From contig CAKVCP010000005.1 in the NCBI GenBank assembly GCA_934725735.1, positions 1 to 46,355 on the forward strand: DNA of 46,355 bases. Reading direction: 5' to 3'. The stretch's first letter is position 1. The number at the start of each line of letters is the position of its first letter. Made by a program: the position numbers and the translations under genes. This stretch comes from an uncultured Thermoguttaceae bacterium. Lineage in GTDB: Bacteria > Planctomycetota > Planctomycetia > Pirellulales > Thermoguttaceae. This document shows positions 8,846-17,225 of the stretch, in pieces. The notes under the pieces were generated by a model. The model was not told where the DNA came from and ran no database searches. It saw nothing but the letters and a program-made list of their open reading frames with translations.

Positions 8846-10612
8846 ATGGCTTCTCAAGCAAAGACGCAGCCCGCGGGCGTACGCTCAGATCGCGAATATG
8901 AATATTGGCGTTGGCGTATCCTCATCGGGACGATGATCGGGTATATTTTCTTCTATTTCGTTCGCAAAAGTATCACGATGGCAATGCCCGGATTGGAGTC
9001 AATCGGGGTGACGAAAACGACGCTCGGACTCTTTTTGACGATTCATGGGGTGATTTACGGCGTCGCGCGTTTTGTGAACGGGGTGTGGAGTGATCGCGTA
9101 AATCCACGTTACTTCATGTCGGTCGGACTCTTCCTCGCGGCGCTTACGAACGTCTTCTGCGGTTTTTCGAGCGATTTGGCGAACGCCTTCATGCCGACGG
9201 CTCCCGACGCGCAAAAAGCGACTCTTATCGCCTGGGTTATCGGCTCTTTCTGGATCATTAACGGATGGGTTCAAGGAATGGGATTCCCCCCGTGCGCTAA
9301 AAGTTTGATGCACTGGTTTGCGCCCCACGAACACGGAATTAAATTCGCGACGTGGAATATCTCCCACTCTTTTGGCGCGGGGCTTGTTTTTCTCCTGAAC
9401 TCTTTCGTCGTCGTCTTAGGGTGGAAATACTGCTTCCTCGTTCCTGCGGCGCTGAGTATCCTTGGATCGATCTTCCTTTTCTGGGCGCTCCGCGATTCTC
9501 CTGAAAAAGAAGGTTTTGAGCCTGTTGAAAAGTACTACGATCGTATTCATGGTCGCACAGCCGAAGTTAAAGAAGACGCGAAGGAATCCGAGGTCGTCGA
9601 GGCGGAAAATGACGAAGGATGGTTCAAAGAACTCTGCAAAAACGTGCTCTCTAACTGGGCGATCTGGGTTCTCTGTTTTGCGAACTTCTTCGTTTATATC
9701 GTACGATTCTCGATCTTGGACTGGGCGCCGACTTTCTTGTCGCAGTCTAAGGGCTTAAATCTTCAATCGGCGGGTTGGGCGACCGCCTGTTATGAGGTCT
9801 TTGGCGCGTTTGGAATCATTTTGAGCGGCGTTCTCATGGATAAGATCTTCCATGGTCGCGGCGCGAAAGCGTGTTTCGTCTATATGTTGGGGTGCGGAAT
9901 CGCGTCTTTTGCGTTCTGGCGATTAGATTCCGATTCGTTGGTGTTGAACATCCTTCTATTGAGTCTGATCGGATTTTTTATCTACGGACCTCAGTGCTTG
10001 ATCGGATGCGTGGCGTCGACGATCGCGACGAAGAAGTCGGGCGCGGCGTCGAGCGGTTTGACGGGGCTTTTCGGTTATCTTGCGACGATCGTGACGGGTT
10101 TTGGCGTCGGTTACATAGTTGACGGCGCAACGGCTCCTTACAAGGCGGAACGCGACCGGAATGTGGCGGCGGTTGTGAGCGAATCTTTCGACGGCGTGTC
10201 TGCGGAAGAATTGGCGACGTCGGGGCTTTTGCCGAAGATCGTGAAGGCTGCGGAAGGTTATTACGACGCGACCCTCGCCGCGGACGGAATCGTCGGCGAT
10301 CGTGAGTCGAGCGCGAATCAGAAGATTTTGCAGAAGCGGCAGAAGAGCGCGGAGAAGCTTTATTCGGAGTTGTCCTCCGCGACAGAAACGAACGAAGACG
10401 TTTTAACGCTAAGTGAAAAAGCGTCGCGAATCGCGACGACGGCGGGAGAAGGGCGCGCGAAGATTTCTCAGGCGGGATGGCCGCGCGTCTTTAGTATGCT
10501 TGTCGTCTCGTCTTTGGCGGCGCTCGTCCTCTTTGCGATGATTTTCAACGCGGCGTCTCCGGAAGTTATCGCCGAAGAAAAGCGACGCAAGGAAGAAGCT
10601 GCGAACGCGTGA
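8846..10612 (+). CDS. MFS organophosphate:phosphate antiporter (GlpT/UhpT-like) with large insertion
   Basis: An inner-membrane carrier of the OPA family, which exchanges sugar phosphates or glycerol-3-phosphate for phosphate. The best signature is GWVQGMGFPPCAKSLMHWF with the following HGIKFATWNISHSFGAG, close in pattern to GlpT. The protein is 588 aa, against about 440-460 for the family. The excess is mainly a hydrophilic, Ala/Glu/Lys-rich, probably helical block at residues about 430-543, placed between membrane helices 11 and 12, where the family has a short loop. The last helix (VFSMLVVSSLAALVLFAMIF) is intact. GGAG precedes the ATG. It follows a NagD-like phosphatase in the same transcription unit. 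Confidence 0.87.
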   Translation: MASQAKTQPAGVRSDREYEYWRWRILIGTMIGYIFFYFVRKSITMAMPGLESIGVTKTTLGLFLTIHGVIYGVARFVNGVWSDRVNPRYFMSVGLFLAALTNVFCGFSSDLANAFMPTAPDAQKATLIAWVIGSFWIINGWVQGMGFPPCAKSLMHWFAPHEHGIKFATWNISHSFGAGLVFLLNSFVVVLGWKYCFLVPAALSILGSIFLFWALRDSPEKEGFEPVEKYYDRIHGRTAEVKEDAKESEVVEAENDEGWFKELCKNVLSNWAIWVLCFANFFVYIVRFSILDWAPTFLSQSKGLNLQSAGWATACYEVFGAFGIILSGVLMDKIFHGRGAKACFVYMLGCGIASFAFWRLDSDSLVLNILLLSLIGFFIYGPQCLIGCVASTIATKKSGAASSGLTGLFGYLATIVTGFGVGYIVDGATAPYKAERDRNVAAVVSESFDGVSAEELATSGLLPKIVKAAEGYYDATLAADGIVGDRESSANQKILQKRQKSAEKLYSELSSATETNEDVLTLSEKASRIATTAGEGRAKISQAGWPRVFSMLVVSSLAALVLFAMIFNAASPEVIAEEKRRKEEAANA

Positions 10613-10624
10613 TTTAACAACTAG

Positions 10625-10664
10625 AAAAAACGCGGTCTTGGGCGACCTAGGATCGCGTTTTTTT
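10625..10664 (+). terminator. Intrinsic terminator after the OPA transporter
   Basis: AAAAACGCGGTC pairs with GATCGCGTTTTT (one G-T pair) and is followed by a run of seven T in total. Confidence 0.8.
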
Positions 10665-10683
10665 AACGGCGACGGAGTTCACT

Positions 10684-12753
10684 ATGACTAAGCGAGTTTT
10701 TTTCTGGACGACGGCGATCTTGGCGGCGCTTTGCGCGGCGATTCCGGCTTGGGGAGCGGAGGAGAGCGTCGTGGCGTCGCGTTTTGGCTATGATCCTCAA
10801 GACGCGACGGAAGCGCTTCAAAGCGCGATCGATTCTGGGGCGAAGCGCGTTGTGATCGATCGTCAGGATTCTCCGTGGATCTTGCGGCCAATTCGACTGC
10901 GCGGGGATTTGGAATTGATTTTAGAGGAAGGCGTGGAACTCTTGGCGAAGAAAGGGGAGTTTCGCGAGCTCGGCGACGTGTTTTTCGTCGCGAGGAACGC
11001 CGAGAATTTGAAGATTTGCGGCGAAGGGAAGGGCGCGACGCTGAGAATGCGCAAAACCGACTATTGGCAGGAGCCATATCAAAAGTCGGAATGGCGTCAC
11101 GGTCTCAGTTTCTTGAGTTGCGAAAACGTATTGGTGGAGAACCTTCAAATAGCGGAGACGGGGGGCGACGGTATTTATTTAGGCGTTTCTTCTTCCGAGT
11201 CTGGGCCTTGTAAAAACGTGACGATCCGCAACGTTGACTGTAAAGGAAATAACCGCCAGGGGATTAGCGTGATTAGCGTCGACGGTCTGACGATCGAGGA
11301 CTGCGTTTTACGCGAGACGGTCGGAACGGCGCCGGAAGCGGGGATCGACTTTGAGCCGAATCGTTCCGATGAGCAGATCACGAACGTCGTGATGCGTCGC
11401 GTGAAGGCGCTGAACAACGCGGGGGACGGAATCGTCTTCTATTTGCCGAATCTGAGCGAATCGAGTCGCGAGCTAAGTTTCACGATTGAAGATTGCGTTT
11501 GCGCGCGCAATCGCGGGCGAGGCTTTGGGTTGACCGTAGCTAATGGTAAGGGCGATAAGTCGTGTGCACTTGACGGCGCGTTAAAGATCAAGAATCTCGA
11601 CCTTCTTGGGAATCGTTTAGGGATCGAAATTCGTAGCAAATGGAGCGACGGCGCGTTTCTTTCGATCGACGGTCTGACCCTTACGACTCCCGACGCGGAT
11701 CGCGAGAGCGGGCGAATGGGATATTCAGACGGGGGAGCCCTTCTTTGGGACGATATCGACGCGTGGACGCGCGAGAAGGATTACCCAGGAATCACTTTTA
11801 TCGCCGTGGGATCGGACGTCGCGGCGAACGGCGGGGTGAAGTTTGAACGCGCCCAAATTATCGACGCGCGTGATAAAATCAATCCCGATGTTCCGCTATT
11901 CAAACTTCGCGACGCATCCGCCGACGGAGTTGGTTTTCGCGACATAACTGGATCGCTGGAAACGCGTACGCTGGACGGCGAGCTCGTTGCGACGACTTCG
12001 TTGACGCCCGAGACATTTGCGCGACTCTTCCCTGGCGAGGCCGCGCGTTACGTTAAGCCCGTCCCTCTTGACGCGACGTTTTTGACTTCAAGCGAAGGGG
12101 AGACGTTAGCTCAAGCGTGGCATGACCGCGCCGTCGCCGCTACGCCGCTACGTCTTCGCGGGTCGGCGTGTTATTTCGTCTGGCTCGACGAAGGGGAAGA
12201 AGGAGTTCTTTTTTTACGTCAACATAAGATCGGCTCTTATCCCCCGCTACCCGTTGAAGTCGCGGCGACGGAACCCGACGGATCGCGCGTTGAGTACGAA
12301 CCTAAAGTTGCCGTCGACTCGCCTTTGGAGGTTAAGCTGCCCAAAGGTACGAAAGGATGGCGTATTGTCGACGCGGAATTTGGGCCGTCGTTCGTAACGT
12401 TGGAGAAGAGCGAGGGAATCGTTTTGACGTCGGCGGCTCCGAAGGCGGACGTTTTTGGTTCGACGGGAACTTTTGATTTTTATGTTCCCGAAACGTCGAA
12501 AGAACTTTCGCTACGCGTCGTTGGAAGCGTTGCGGAACGCGTGACGGTGCGACTCTACGATCCAGACGGCGAGGAAGTTTCAACGCTCAACGACGTCGAT
12601 TCTCTCGCCGTGTGGACGTCGCCTCTAGACGCGACGGGAAATCCCGTCAAACCGAAACCTGGTTTTTGGCGCGTTTCTTTTGAGCGTCCAACGGAAGGAA
12701 CGCTTGAGGATTATATTTTTTCAATCCGCGGAGCTCCCGCGCTATTGAAATGA
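10684..12753 (+). CDS. Secreted right-handed beta-helix protein (pectate-lyase-like fold)
   Basis: A 689-aa exported protein with a Sec signal peptide (MTKRVFFWTTAILAALCA..., cleavage likely after AWG/A near residue 24). Residues about 85-330 hold repeating parallel beta-helix rungs such as NVLVENLQIAETGGDGIYLG, NVTIRNVDCKGNNRQGISVI and LTIEDCVLRET, typical of pectate-lyase and polygalacturonase-like proteins. The C-terminal half looks like beta-sandwich domains without a motif I recognise. A polysaccharide-binding or -cleaving role is likely; no catalytic set can be assigned. GGAG at 10673 supports the start. A secreted esterase follows on the same strand about 100 bp downstream. Confidence 0.75.
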   Translation: MTKRVFFWTTAILAALCAAIPAWGAEESVVASRFGYDPQDATEALQSAIDSGAKRVVIDRQDSPWILRPIRLRGDLELILEEGVELLAKKGEFRELGDVFFVARNAENLKICGEGKGATLRMRKTDYWQEPYQKSEWRHGLSFLSCENVLVENLQIAETGGDGIYLGVSSSESGPCKNVTIRNVDCKGNNRQGISVISVDGLTIEDCVLRETVGTAPEAGIDFEPNRSDEQITNVVMRRVKALNNAGDGIVFYLPNLSESSRELSFTIEDCVCARNRGRGFGLTVANGKGDKSCALDGALKIKNLDLLGNRLGIEIRSKWSDGAFLSIDGLTLTTPDADRESGRMGYSDGGALLWDDIDAWTREKDYPGITFIAVGSDVAANGGVKFERAQIIDARDKINPDVPLFKLRDASADGVGFRDITGSLETRTLDGELVATTSLTPETFARLFPGEAARYVKPVPLDATFLTSSEGETLAQAWHDRAVAATPLRLRGSACYFVWLDEGEEGVLFLRQHKIGSYPPLPVEVAATEPDGSRVEYEPKVAVDSPLEVKLPKGTKGWRIVDAEFGPSFVTLEKSEGIVLTSAAPKADVFGSTGTFDFYVPETSKELSLRVVGSVAERVTVRLYDPDGEEVSTLNDVDSLAVWTSPLDATGNPVKPKPGFWRVSFERPTEGTLEDYIFSIRGAPALLK

Positions 12754-12851
12754 TAAACGCGCTTGTTTTTTGCGCGTCCCGTTTTATATTTTACGGGATG
12801 CGACGCTTGTCGCGAGGTATGGAAGCTTTGCTTAGTGTAAGGAAAAAGACG

Positions 12852-13691
12852 ATGAAACGTTCAATTATTTTGGCATGGGCGGCTCTTGTTGCGGCGTGTT
12901 TTACGTCCTCGATTCTCAGCGCCCAGGAGACGCAGACAATGACGAAAGACGTTCAGCCGGGCGCGACGGTTCTGATGACGGCGGAACTTCCCTTAGCGAC
13001 GGGCGGCGAATGGAACGGCGGCGACGCAATGCCCCTCGGCGGCCCCAATCCGATCGATCCCGAGAAGACGGAAAACTTGAAATACTGGCTGTTTATTCCG
13101 ACTGATGAAGCGGAAAAGACCGAAGACGGATTTCCTCTCCTTCTCTTCCTTCACGGCGCGGGAGAACGCGGCGACGATCCCGAAAAAGTGAAGATTCACG
13201 GCCCTATCAAGTACTGCCTCGATTCTGAAAAGTCGAAGACGTGGCCCTTTATCACAGTCGCTCCCCAAACGAAAGGGATTCGTTTCTGGTCCCCCGCGCA
13301 GCTTCGCGTTTTGCTTGAACAAATTTGCGCAACGTATCCCGTCGATAAATCGCGCGTTTACGTCACCGGTCTTTCGATGGGCGGCTTTGGAACTTGGGGC
13401 ATGATCGCGCACAACGCGGATATAATCGCGGCGGCGGCGCCTTTGTGCGGCGGTTATCCTCTCGAATTTGCGCCGAAGATGGCAAAGACTCCGATTTGGG
13501 CGTTTCACGGAGACGCAGACGGCGCGGTGAAATACGAATATTCGCGCGATTTAGTTGAAGCTGTTCGAGCCGCTGGAAACAAGGACGTCAAATTCACGAC
13601 CTATCCGGGAGTCGGCCACGATTGCTGGACAAGGACTTACGCGAATCCCGAGCTTTATAAGTGGTTGCTCTCTAAGAAGCTGGAGAAATAA
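12852..13691 (+). CDS. Secreted alpha/beta-hydrolase esterase
   Basis: A CE1/dienelactone-hydrolase-like esterase, 279 aa, with a Sec signal peptide ending near ILSAQE. The oxyanion-hole segment LFLHGAGERGDD, nucleophile elbow GLSMGG (Ser175), acid in HGDADGA (Asp221 or Asp223) and catalytic His256 in GVGHDCW form the triad. Such secreted enzymes usually remove acetyl, feruloyl or methyl esters from plant or algal polysaccharides, which fits the neighbouring beta-helix protein. The ATG at 12852 is preceded by TAAGGA and begins directly with the signal peptide; the frame is open upstream to 12750, but those residues would bury the signal peptide. Confidence 0.85.
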   Translation: MKRSIILAWAALVAACFTSSILSAQETQTMTKDVQPGATVLMTAELPLATGGEWNGGDAMPLGGPNPIDPEKTENLKYWLFIPTDEAEKTEDGFPLLLFLHGAGERGDDPEKVKIHGPIKYCLDSEKSKTWPFITVAPQTKGIRFWSPAQLRVLLEQICATYPVDKSRVYVTGLSMGGFGTWGMIAHNADIIAAAAPLCGGYPLEFAPKMAKTPIWAFHGDADGAVKYEYSRDLVEAVRAAGNKDVKFTTYPGVGHDCWTRTYANPELYKWLLSKKLEK

Positions 13692-13714
13692 ATCGTAACG
13701 AAGAAATTTTCTTG

Positions 13715-13745
13715 AAGGCGTTTCCAAGCGAAACGCCTTTTTTTA
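13715..13745 (+). terminator. Intrinsic terminator after the esterase
   Basis: AAGGCGTTTC and GAAACGCCTT form a compact stem followed by TTTTTTA. Confidence 0.88.
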
Positions 13746-13774
13746 TAAAATTCCACAAAAAACGGCGTTTCATC

Positions 13775-13804
13775 TGTTTAAATAATAATTGTTGACGTTA
13801 TAAT
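13775..13804 (+). promoter_or_regulatory. Possible promoter of the second HAD phosphatase
   Basis: Perfect TATAAT at 13799-13804 with a poor -35 (TGTTTA, 18-bp spacer). It lies about 50 bp before the gene and just after the previous terminator. Confidence 0.4.
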
Positions 13805-13856
13805 GAAGAGCGTGGAAATAATGTGTGAAAAATAAGATGGATTTTAGGATTGAAAA

Positions 13857-14657
13857 ATGATTGATTTTAGCAGTAAAAAAGGATTTATCTGCGATATGGA
13901 CGGCGTTATCTATCATGGTAATCGCCTTCTACCCGGCGTGGCGGAGTTTATTGATTGGCTCCACAAAGAAGATAAGAAGTTTCTGTTTCTGACGAATAAC
14001 AGCGGTTACACGCCTCGAGAATTGCAACAGCGTTTGGCGCGGATGGGGTTGGACGTCTCTGAAGATCATTTCTATACGAGCGCGTTGGCTACGGCGGAGT
14101 TTTTGAAGAAGCAAAAGCCCGGATGTTCCGTCTACGCGATCGGCGAAGCGGGGCTTTTCAAAGCGTTGTACGACGCGGGCGTGACGATGAACGACGTCAA
14201 CCCAGATTACGTGGTGATCGGCGAAGCGAAGAGTTACACGCTTGACACGTTGATTAAAGCGACGAACTTGGTGGTCGCCGGCGCTAAGTTAATCGGCGCG
14301 AATTCGGATATTTCCGGTCCAATCGAAAACGGAATCATGCCCGCGTGCCGCGCGTTGGTTGCGCCGATTGAGTTGGCGACGGGAAAACAGGCGTATTTCT
14401 GCGGTAAGCCGAATCCGTTGATGATGCGCACGGGATTGAATATCTTGGGGTTGCATTCGGGGGAATGCGTAATGGTTGGTGATCGTATGGATACCGACGT
14501 CGTTTCCGGTATGGAAAGCGGTATGTCGACGATCCTCGTTCTCTCGGGCGTTTCGACTCTCGAAACGGTGAATACGTTCGCTTATCGTCCGACGATGATT
14601 CTCGACGGGGTCGGCGATATCGTCACGACGGCGAATAGTCAGCGCGCCGCTTCCTGA
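13857..14657 (+). CDS. HAD-superfamily phosphatase, NagD-like (second copy)
   Basis: A 266-aa class IIA HAD phosphatase, closer in length to E. coli NagD (UMP/nucleotide phosphatase) than the first copy. Motif I is CDMDGVIYHG (Asp13, Asp15), motif II LFLTNNSG (about residues 42-49), and motif III/IV MVGDRMDTDVVSGMESGM. The cap-domain segment CGKPNPLMM is typical of the NagD group. TAGGAT precedes the ATG. It is monocistronic between two strong terminators. It is a distant paralogue of the phosphatase at 7920, so the two probably differ in substrate. Confidence 0.88.
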   Translation: MIDFSSKKGFICDMDGVIYHGNRLLPGVAEFIDWLHKEDKKFLFLTNNSGYTPRELQQRLARMGLDVSEDHFYTSALATAEFLKKQKPGCSVYAIGEAGLFKALYDAGVTMNDVNPDYVVIGEAKSYTLDTLIKATNLVVAGAKLIGANSDISGPIENGIMPACRALVAPIELATGKQAYFCGKPNPLMMRTGLNILGLHSGECVMVGDRMDTDVVSGMESGMSTILVLSGVSTLETVNTFAYRPTMILDGVGDIVTTANSQRAAS

Positions 14658-14685
14658 CCCAGTCGACGTCGAAATCGCAAAATAG

Positions 14686-14725
14686 AAAAACCGCTTTGAA
14701 CGATCGTTCAGAGCGGTTTTTTGTT
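14686..14725. terminator. Bidirectional terminator between the HAD gene and the sulfotransferase
   Basis: AAACCGCTTTGAACGA pairs with TCGTTCAGAGCGGTTT (one G-T pair), with A-run on the left and T-run on the right, serving convergent genes. Confidence 0.88.
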
Positions 14726-14749
14726 TTACACATTTGGAAAAGAGCAGGA

Positions 14750-15913
14750 TTACTTAGCGTCGGGGAAATAGCGATCGAAGTACTTGCTCCATCGTTTGGC
14801 GATCGTTTCTTTCATCTCGGGAGCGAGCTCGAACTTATTCTTTTTATAGCTTTTTTGAGATTGAGCGAATTCCTCAAAGGTTGAGCGATTCGCTTCGAAG
14901 TCGCCGAGGTTGAGAGTCGAATAGATCCGTTCGAGAGTCTCGACGGGCGCGGCGACGAGTTCGTCGTAGGTAATGTCGCACAAGTTCCCTTCTTTGATAA
15001 GCGAGACGTCGTCGAGATAGGCGTCATACATATCTTCAAAGTTCTTTAGAACTTTTTCCTCTAGCTTAGGACCGCCTTTGGGGAGCTGGAGTCCGTGAGT
15101 TTGTGCGAGTTTCTTCCACAAATTAACGGTAGAGGGGAAAAGTACGAAGGGATCGCGGGCGAGGTGGATGAATTTTGCGTCGGGGAAGCGTTTCAAGATG
15201 GCGCGGACTCGCGCGGTGTGAGGGGGCGACTTCAAGACGACGGTCTTCTTATATTTGACCGTCAACGCTTTGACGAGATATTCAAGGGCGTCGAGCCATT
15301 TGTTCTGCTCCTCTTCAGGGAGATTGCGCAGAGTGAGATATTCGTCGTCGATTTGATCCAGATTGGGAAACGCGACGTTGCGATAGGGAGAGCGCATTCC
15401 GAGCGCGCAGATAGCGAATTCGTCTTCTTGAGGACGATCGAGACCGACTTTCATGTTGTCCATGGGGCGCTTTTGCGGCATAAGAAGCTGAACCCAGGGG
15501 GCCATAATCGACTCTGAAACGAGGAAATGAGAGGGGGCGAAACACTCGTAGGTATTGGAGGTAGTGAAGCGCTGATCCTTCATCATGTACTCATGAAGAA
15601 GAGTTGTGCCGCTGCGCCAGTGTCCGATGATGAAGATCGGATCCTGAACGGGCCTGGTCGCGTTGATTTGCCGCTTGAAGAAGCGGTTTTGCAACGCGGC
15701 GAGGGTTGAGTTAAGAGGCGTAAGTCCCCAAATGACGGCGAACATCGGATAGCGGACGGGAGAAACGCGCCATTTTCCGGAGTTTAATAACTTTGTCCAT
15801 GCGCTGATGGTCATCCCGTCCCAAAAACGAGGATTCCAGAAACGGTCGGCGCTACCGCCGCTGACAGTCTTGAGAATACCCGACTTTTTGCCGTCTTGGG
15901 GGTTGTTTGACAT
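14750..15913 (-). CDS. Sulfotransferase family protein
   Basis: A PAPS-dependent sulfotransferase of the Sulfotransfer_3 type, 387 aa. The 5'-phosphosulfate loop is IIGHWRSGTTLLHEYM (HWRSGTT at residues 98-104) and the 3'-phosphate binding segment is FIHLARDPFVLFPSTVNLW. The acceptor is unknown; carbohydrates, lipids or peptides are possible. The ATG at 15913 has GGAAGGA (15920-15926) at good spacing; the in-frame ATG at 15928 lies inside that Shine-Dalgarno and was rejected. It starts 33 bp after the KaiC-like gene ends, on the same strand, so the two very likely share an mRNA. Confidence 0.88.
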   Translation of the reverse strand: MSNNPQDGKKSGILKTVSGGSADRFWNPRFWDGMTISAWTKLLNSGKWRVSPVRYPMFAVIWGLTPLNSTLAALQNRFFKRQINATRPVQDPIFIIGHWRSGTTLLHEYMMKDQRFTTSNTYECFAPSHFLVSESIMAPWVQLLMPQKRPMDNMKVGLDRPQEDEFAICALGMRSPYRNVAFPNLDQIDDEYLTLRNLPEEEQNKWLDALEYLVKALTVKYKKTVVLKSPPHTARVRAILKRFPDAKFIHLARDPFVLFPSTVNLWKKLAQTHGLQLPKGGPKLEEKVLKNFEDMYDAYLDDVSLIKEGNLCDITYDELVAAPVETLERIYSTLNLGDFEANRSTFEEFAQSQKSYKKNKFELAPEMKETIAKRWSKYFDRYFPDAK

Positions 15914-15946
15914 GTAGTATCCTTCCATCAGGAGTTGAGTTTAAGG

Positions 15947-16846
15947 TTATACGACGAGTCTGAGACCGGCGTCGTCAATTTCGAAAGGTAGAATTTCGTC
16001 GGAACAGGCGCTGCCTCTATGTTTAAAAATATACATCGCGCGTTGGAATTTTCTACCTTCGCGAATCTTTCCGAGGAAAATTACCGTATTGGCTTGCGCA
16101 AAATAATCTCCTTCCTCCATCGGTTTGTCGACGAGGGCGTCGAGAGAGGTTTCCTGGGACGTGTACGAGAGGATCGAGGCGACGTCGGAGGAAGAGTAGG
16201 AGTTGGCGAGGATTTGCGCCTCATATTGGCGGTAATTTTGTCGGAAAAGATCGCGCGCGACCCACGACGATTCTTTCTTCACGATCTGTTGATCGACGTA
16301 TTCGAGAAGTTCGAACTGGATTGAGTCTCCCTGATGTTCGACTGGCTCGATTCCGTCGACGACAAGACGTCGTGCGCCTTGCGCGAAGTTGGTATATATA
16401 AAGGAGATGGTGGCGTCGAGACGGCGTGTGAGGTCGCATTTCCAGTCGTCCCATTCTTCGCCGTCGAGATCGCGTTTCGTCACGCGGCGTCCGGCGTACG
16501 GGAACGCCTGGAGGTAGTCGGCGCTGTATCGTTCTCCCTTTTCGCAGGCGGCGAAGAATTTTTTAGGGTCGAAAGGAATGGAGGGGTCTTGCGGTTTGGG
16601 TTCCCACCCGAAGAGGTTCGAGCAATATTGCAGATGATTTTGAGAATCGCCGCGCGCGGTGAGATCAAGGATGACCCCGCGTCGTTCTTCGCCTTGAGCG
16701 AGTCCGGCATTGAGAAATTGCATCGCGAACTGCGTTTTACCGGCTCCGGAAGAACCGACGATCGCAGTTGTTGTGCCGGGAATAAGCCCGCCGCCGAGGC
16801 GTTCGTCTAAACCGGGTACGCCGGTTGAAAGACGCGTTTTTGTCAT
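15947..16846 (-). CDS. Single-domain KaiC-like RecA ATPase
   Basis: A 299-aa RecA-fold ATPase of the KaiC/RadA-like group. The N-terminus RLSTGVPGLDERLGGGL is the family entry motif, Walker A is GSSGAGKT (31-38), Walker B lies in RRLVVDGIEP, and the C-terminal FKHRGSACSDEILPFEI matches the KaiC-type beta strand KxRGS..D..PFEI. Cyanobacterial KaiC has two such domains; this protein has one. It probably hydrolyses ATP as a hexamer and may signal or remodel a partner. ATG 16846 is chosen with GAGGAG upstream; a TTG start at 16870 is weaker. It leads a two-gene unit with a sulfotransferase, an unusual pairing. Confidence 0.83.
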   Translation of the reverse strand: MTKTRLSTGVPGLDERLGGGLIPGTTTAIVGSSGAGKTQFAMQFLNAGLAQGEERRGVILDLTARGDSQNHLQYCSNLFGWEPKPQDPSIPFDPKKFFAACEKGERYSADYLQAFPYAGRRVTKRDLDGEEWDDWKCDLTRRLDATISFIYTNFAQGARRLVVDGIEPVEHQGDSIQFELLEYVDQQIVKKESSWVARDLFRQNYRQYEAQILANSYSSSDVASILSYTSQETSLDALVDKPMEEGDYFAQANTVIFLGKIREGRKFQRAMYIFKHRGSACSDEILPFEIDDAGLRLVV

Positions 16847-16931
16847 CTCTTCCAATCTCCTCAATTTCAAAAATTTTAACGAATAATTTCGTATGAAAAA
16901 TTTATTCGTTAAGTTGCGTAAACTCGTACTA

Positions 16932-16959
16932 ATTCTAGTTCGGTCGTTTTATACGTCAA
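16932..16959 (-). promoter_or_regulatory. Promoter of the KaiC-like/sulfotransferase operon
   Basis: On the minus strand: TTGACG (16959-16954), 16-bp spacer, TAGAAT (16937-16932). The predicted leader is about 80 nt. Confidence 0.6.
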
Positions 16960-17225
16960 TGGGAACGGAGGTAGGACGAATATGTTGAAACAATAAATCC
17001 GAATCGCCTCTATTGTAAATTTTTTAATTGTTGTTACAATAATTTATCAGATGAGCGAGACGCGACCTTTATCATGGGATCGGTCTGACCGTTGAGGCGC
17101 CTTTAACTTCAATGAGGATCGTGAGATAAATGTTGATCTCTTATAGATAAAACCGCATTGCCATACTGGAATGGTTTGCTTGTGAGATAATGCGATTCGA
17201 GTTCAGAAAGGAGACACTTATCAAA
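16960..17225. other. Intergenic region with an inverted repeat upstream of the first oxidoreductase
   Basis: An AT-rich divergent intergenic region. It holds an 8-bp inverted repeat TATTGTAA (17011-17018) and TTACAATA (17034-17041) with a 15-bp spacer, which could be an operator, and a short perfect palindrome CGGTCTGACCG near 17080-17090. A GATAAT -10-like box is near 17186-17191 without a clear -35. Confidence 0.4.
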
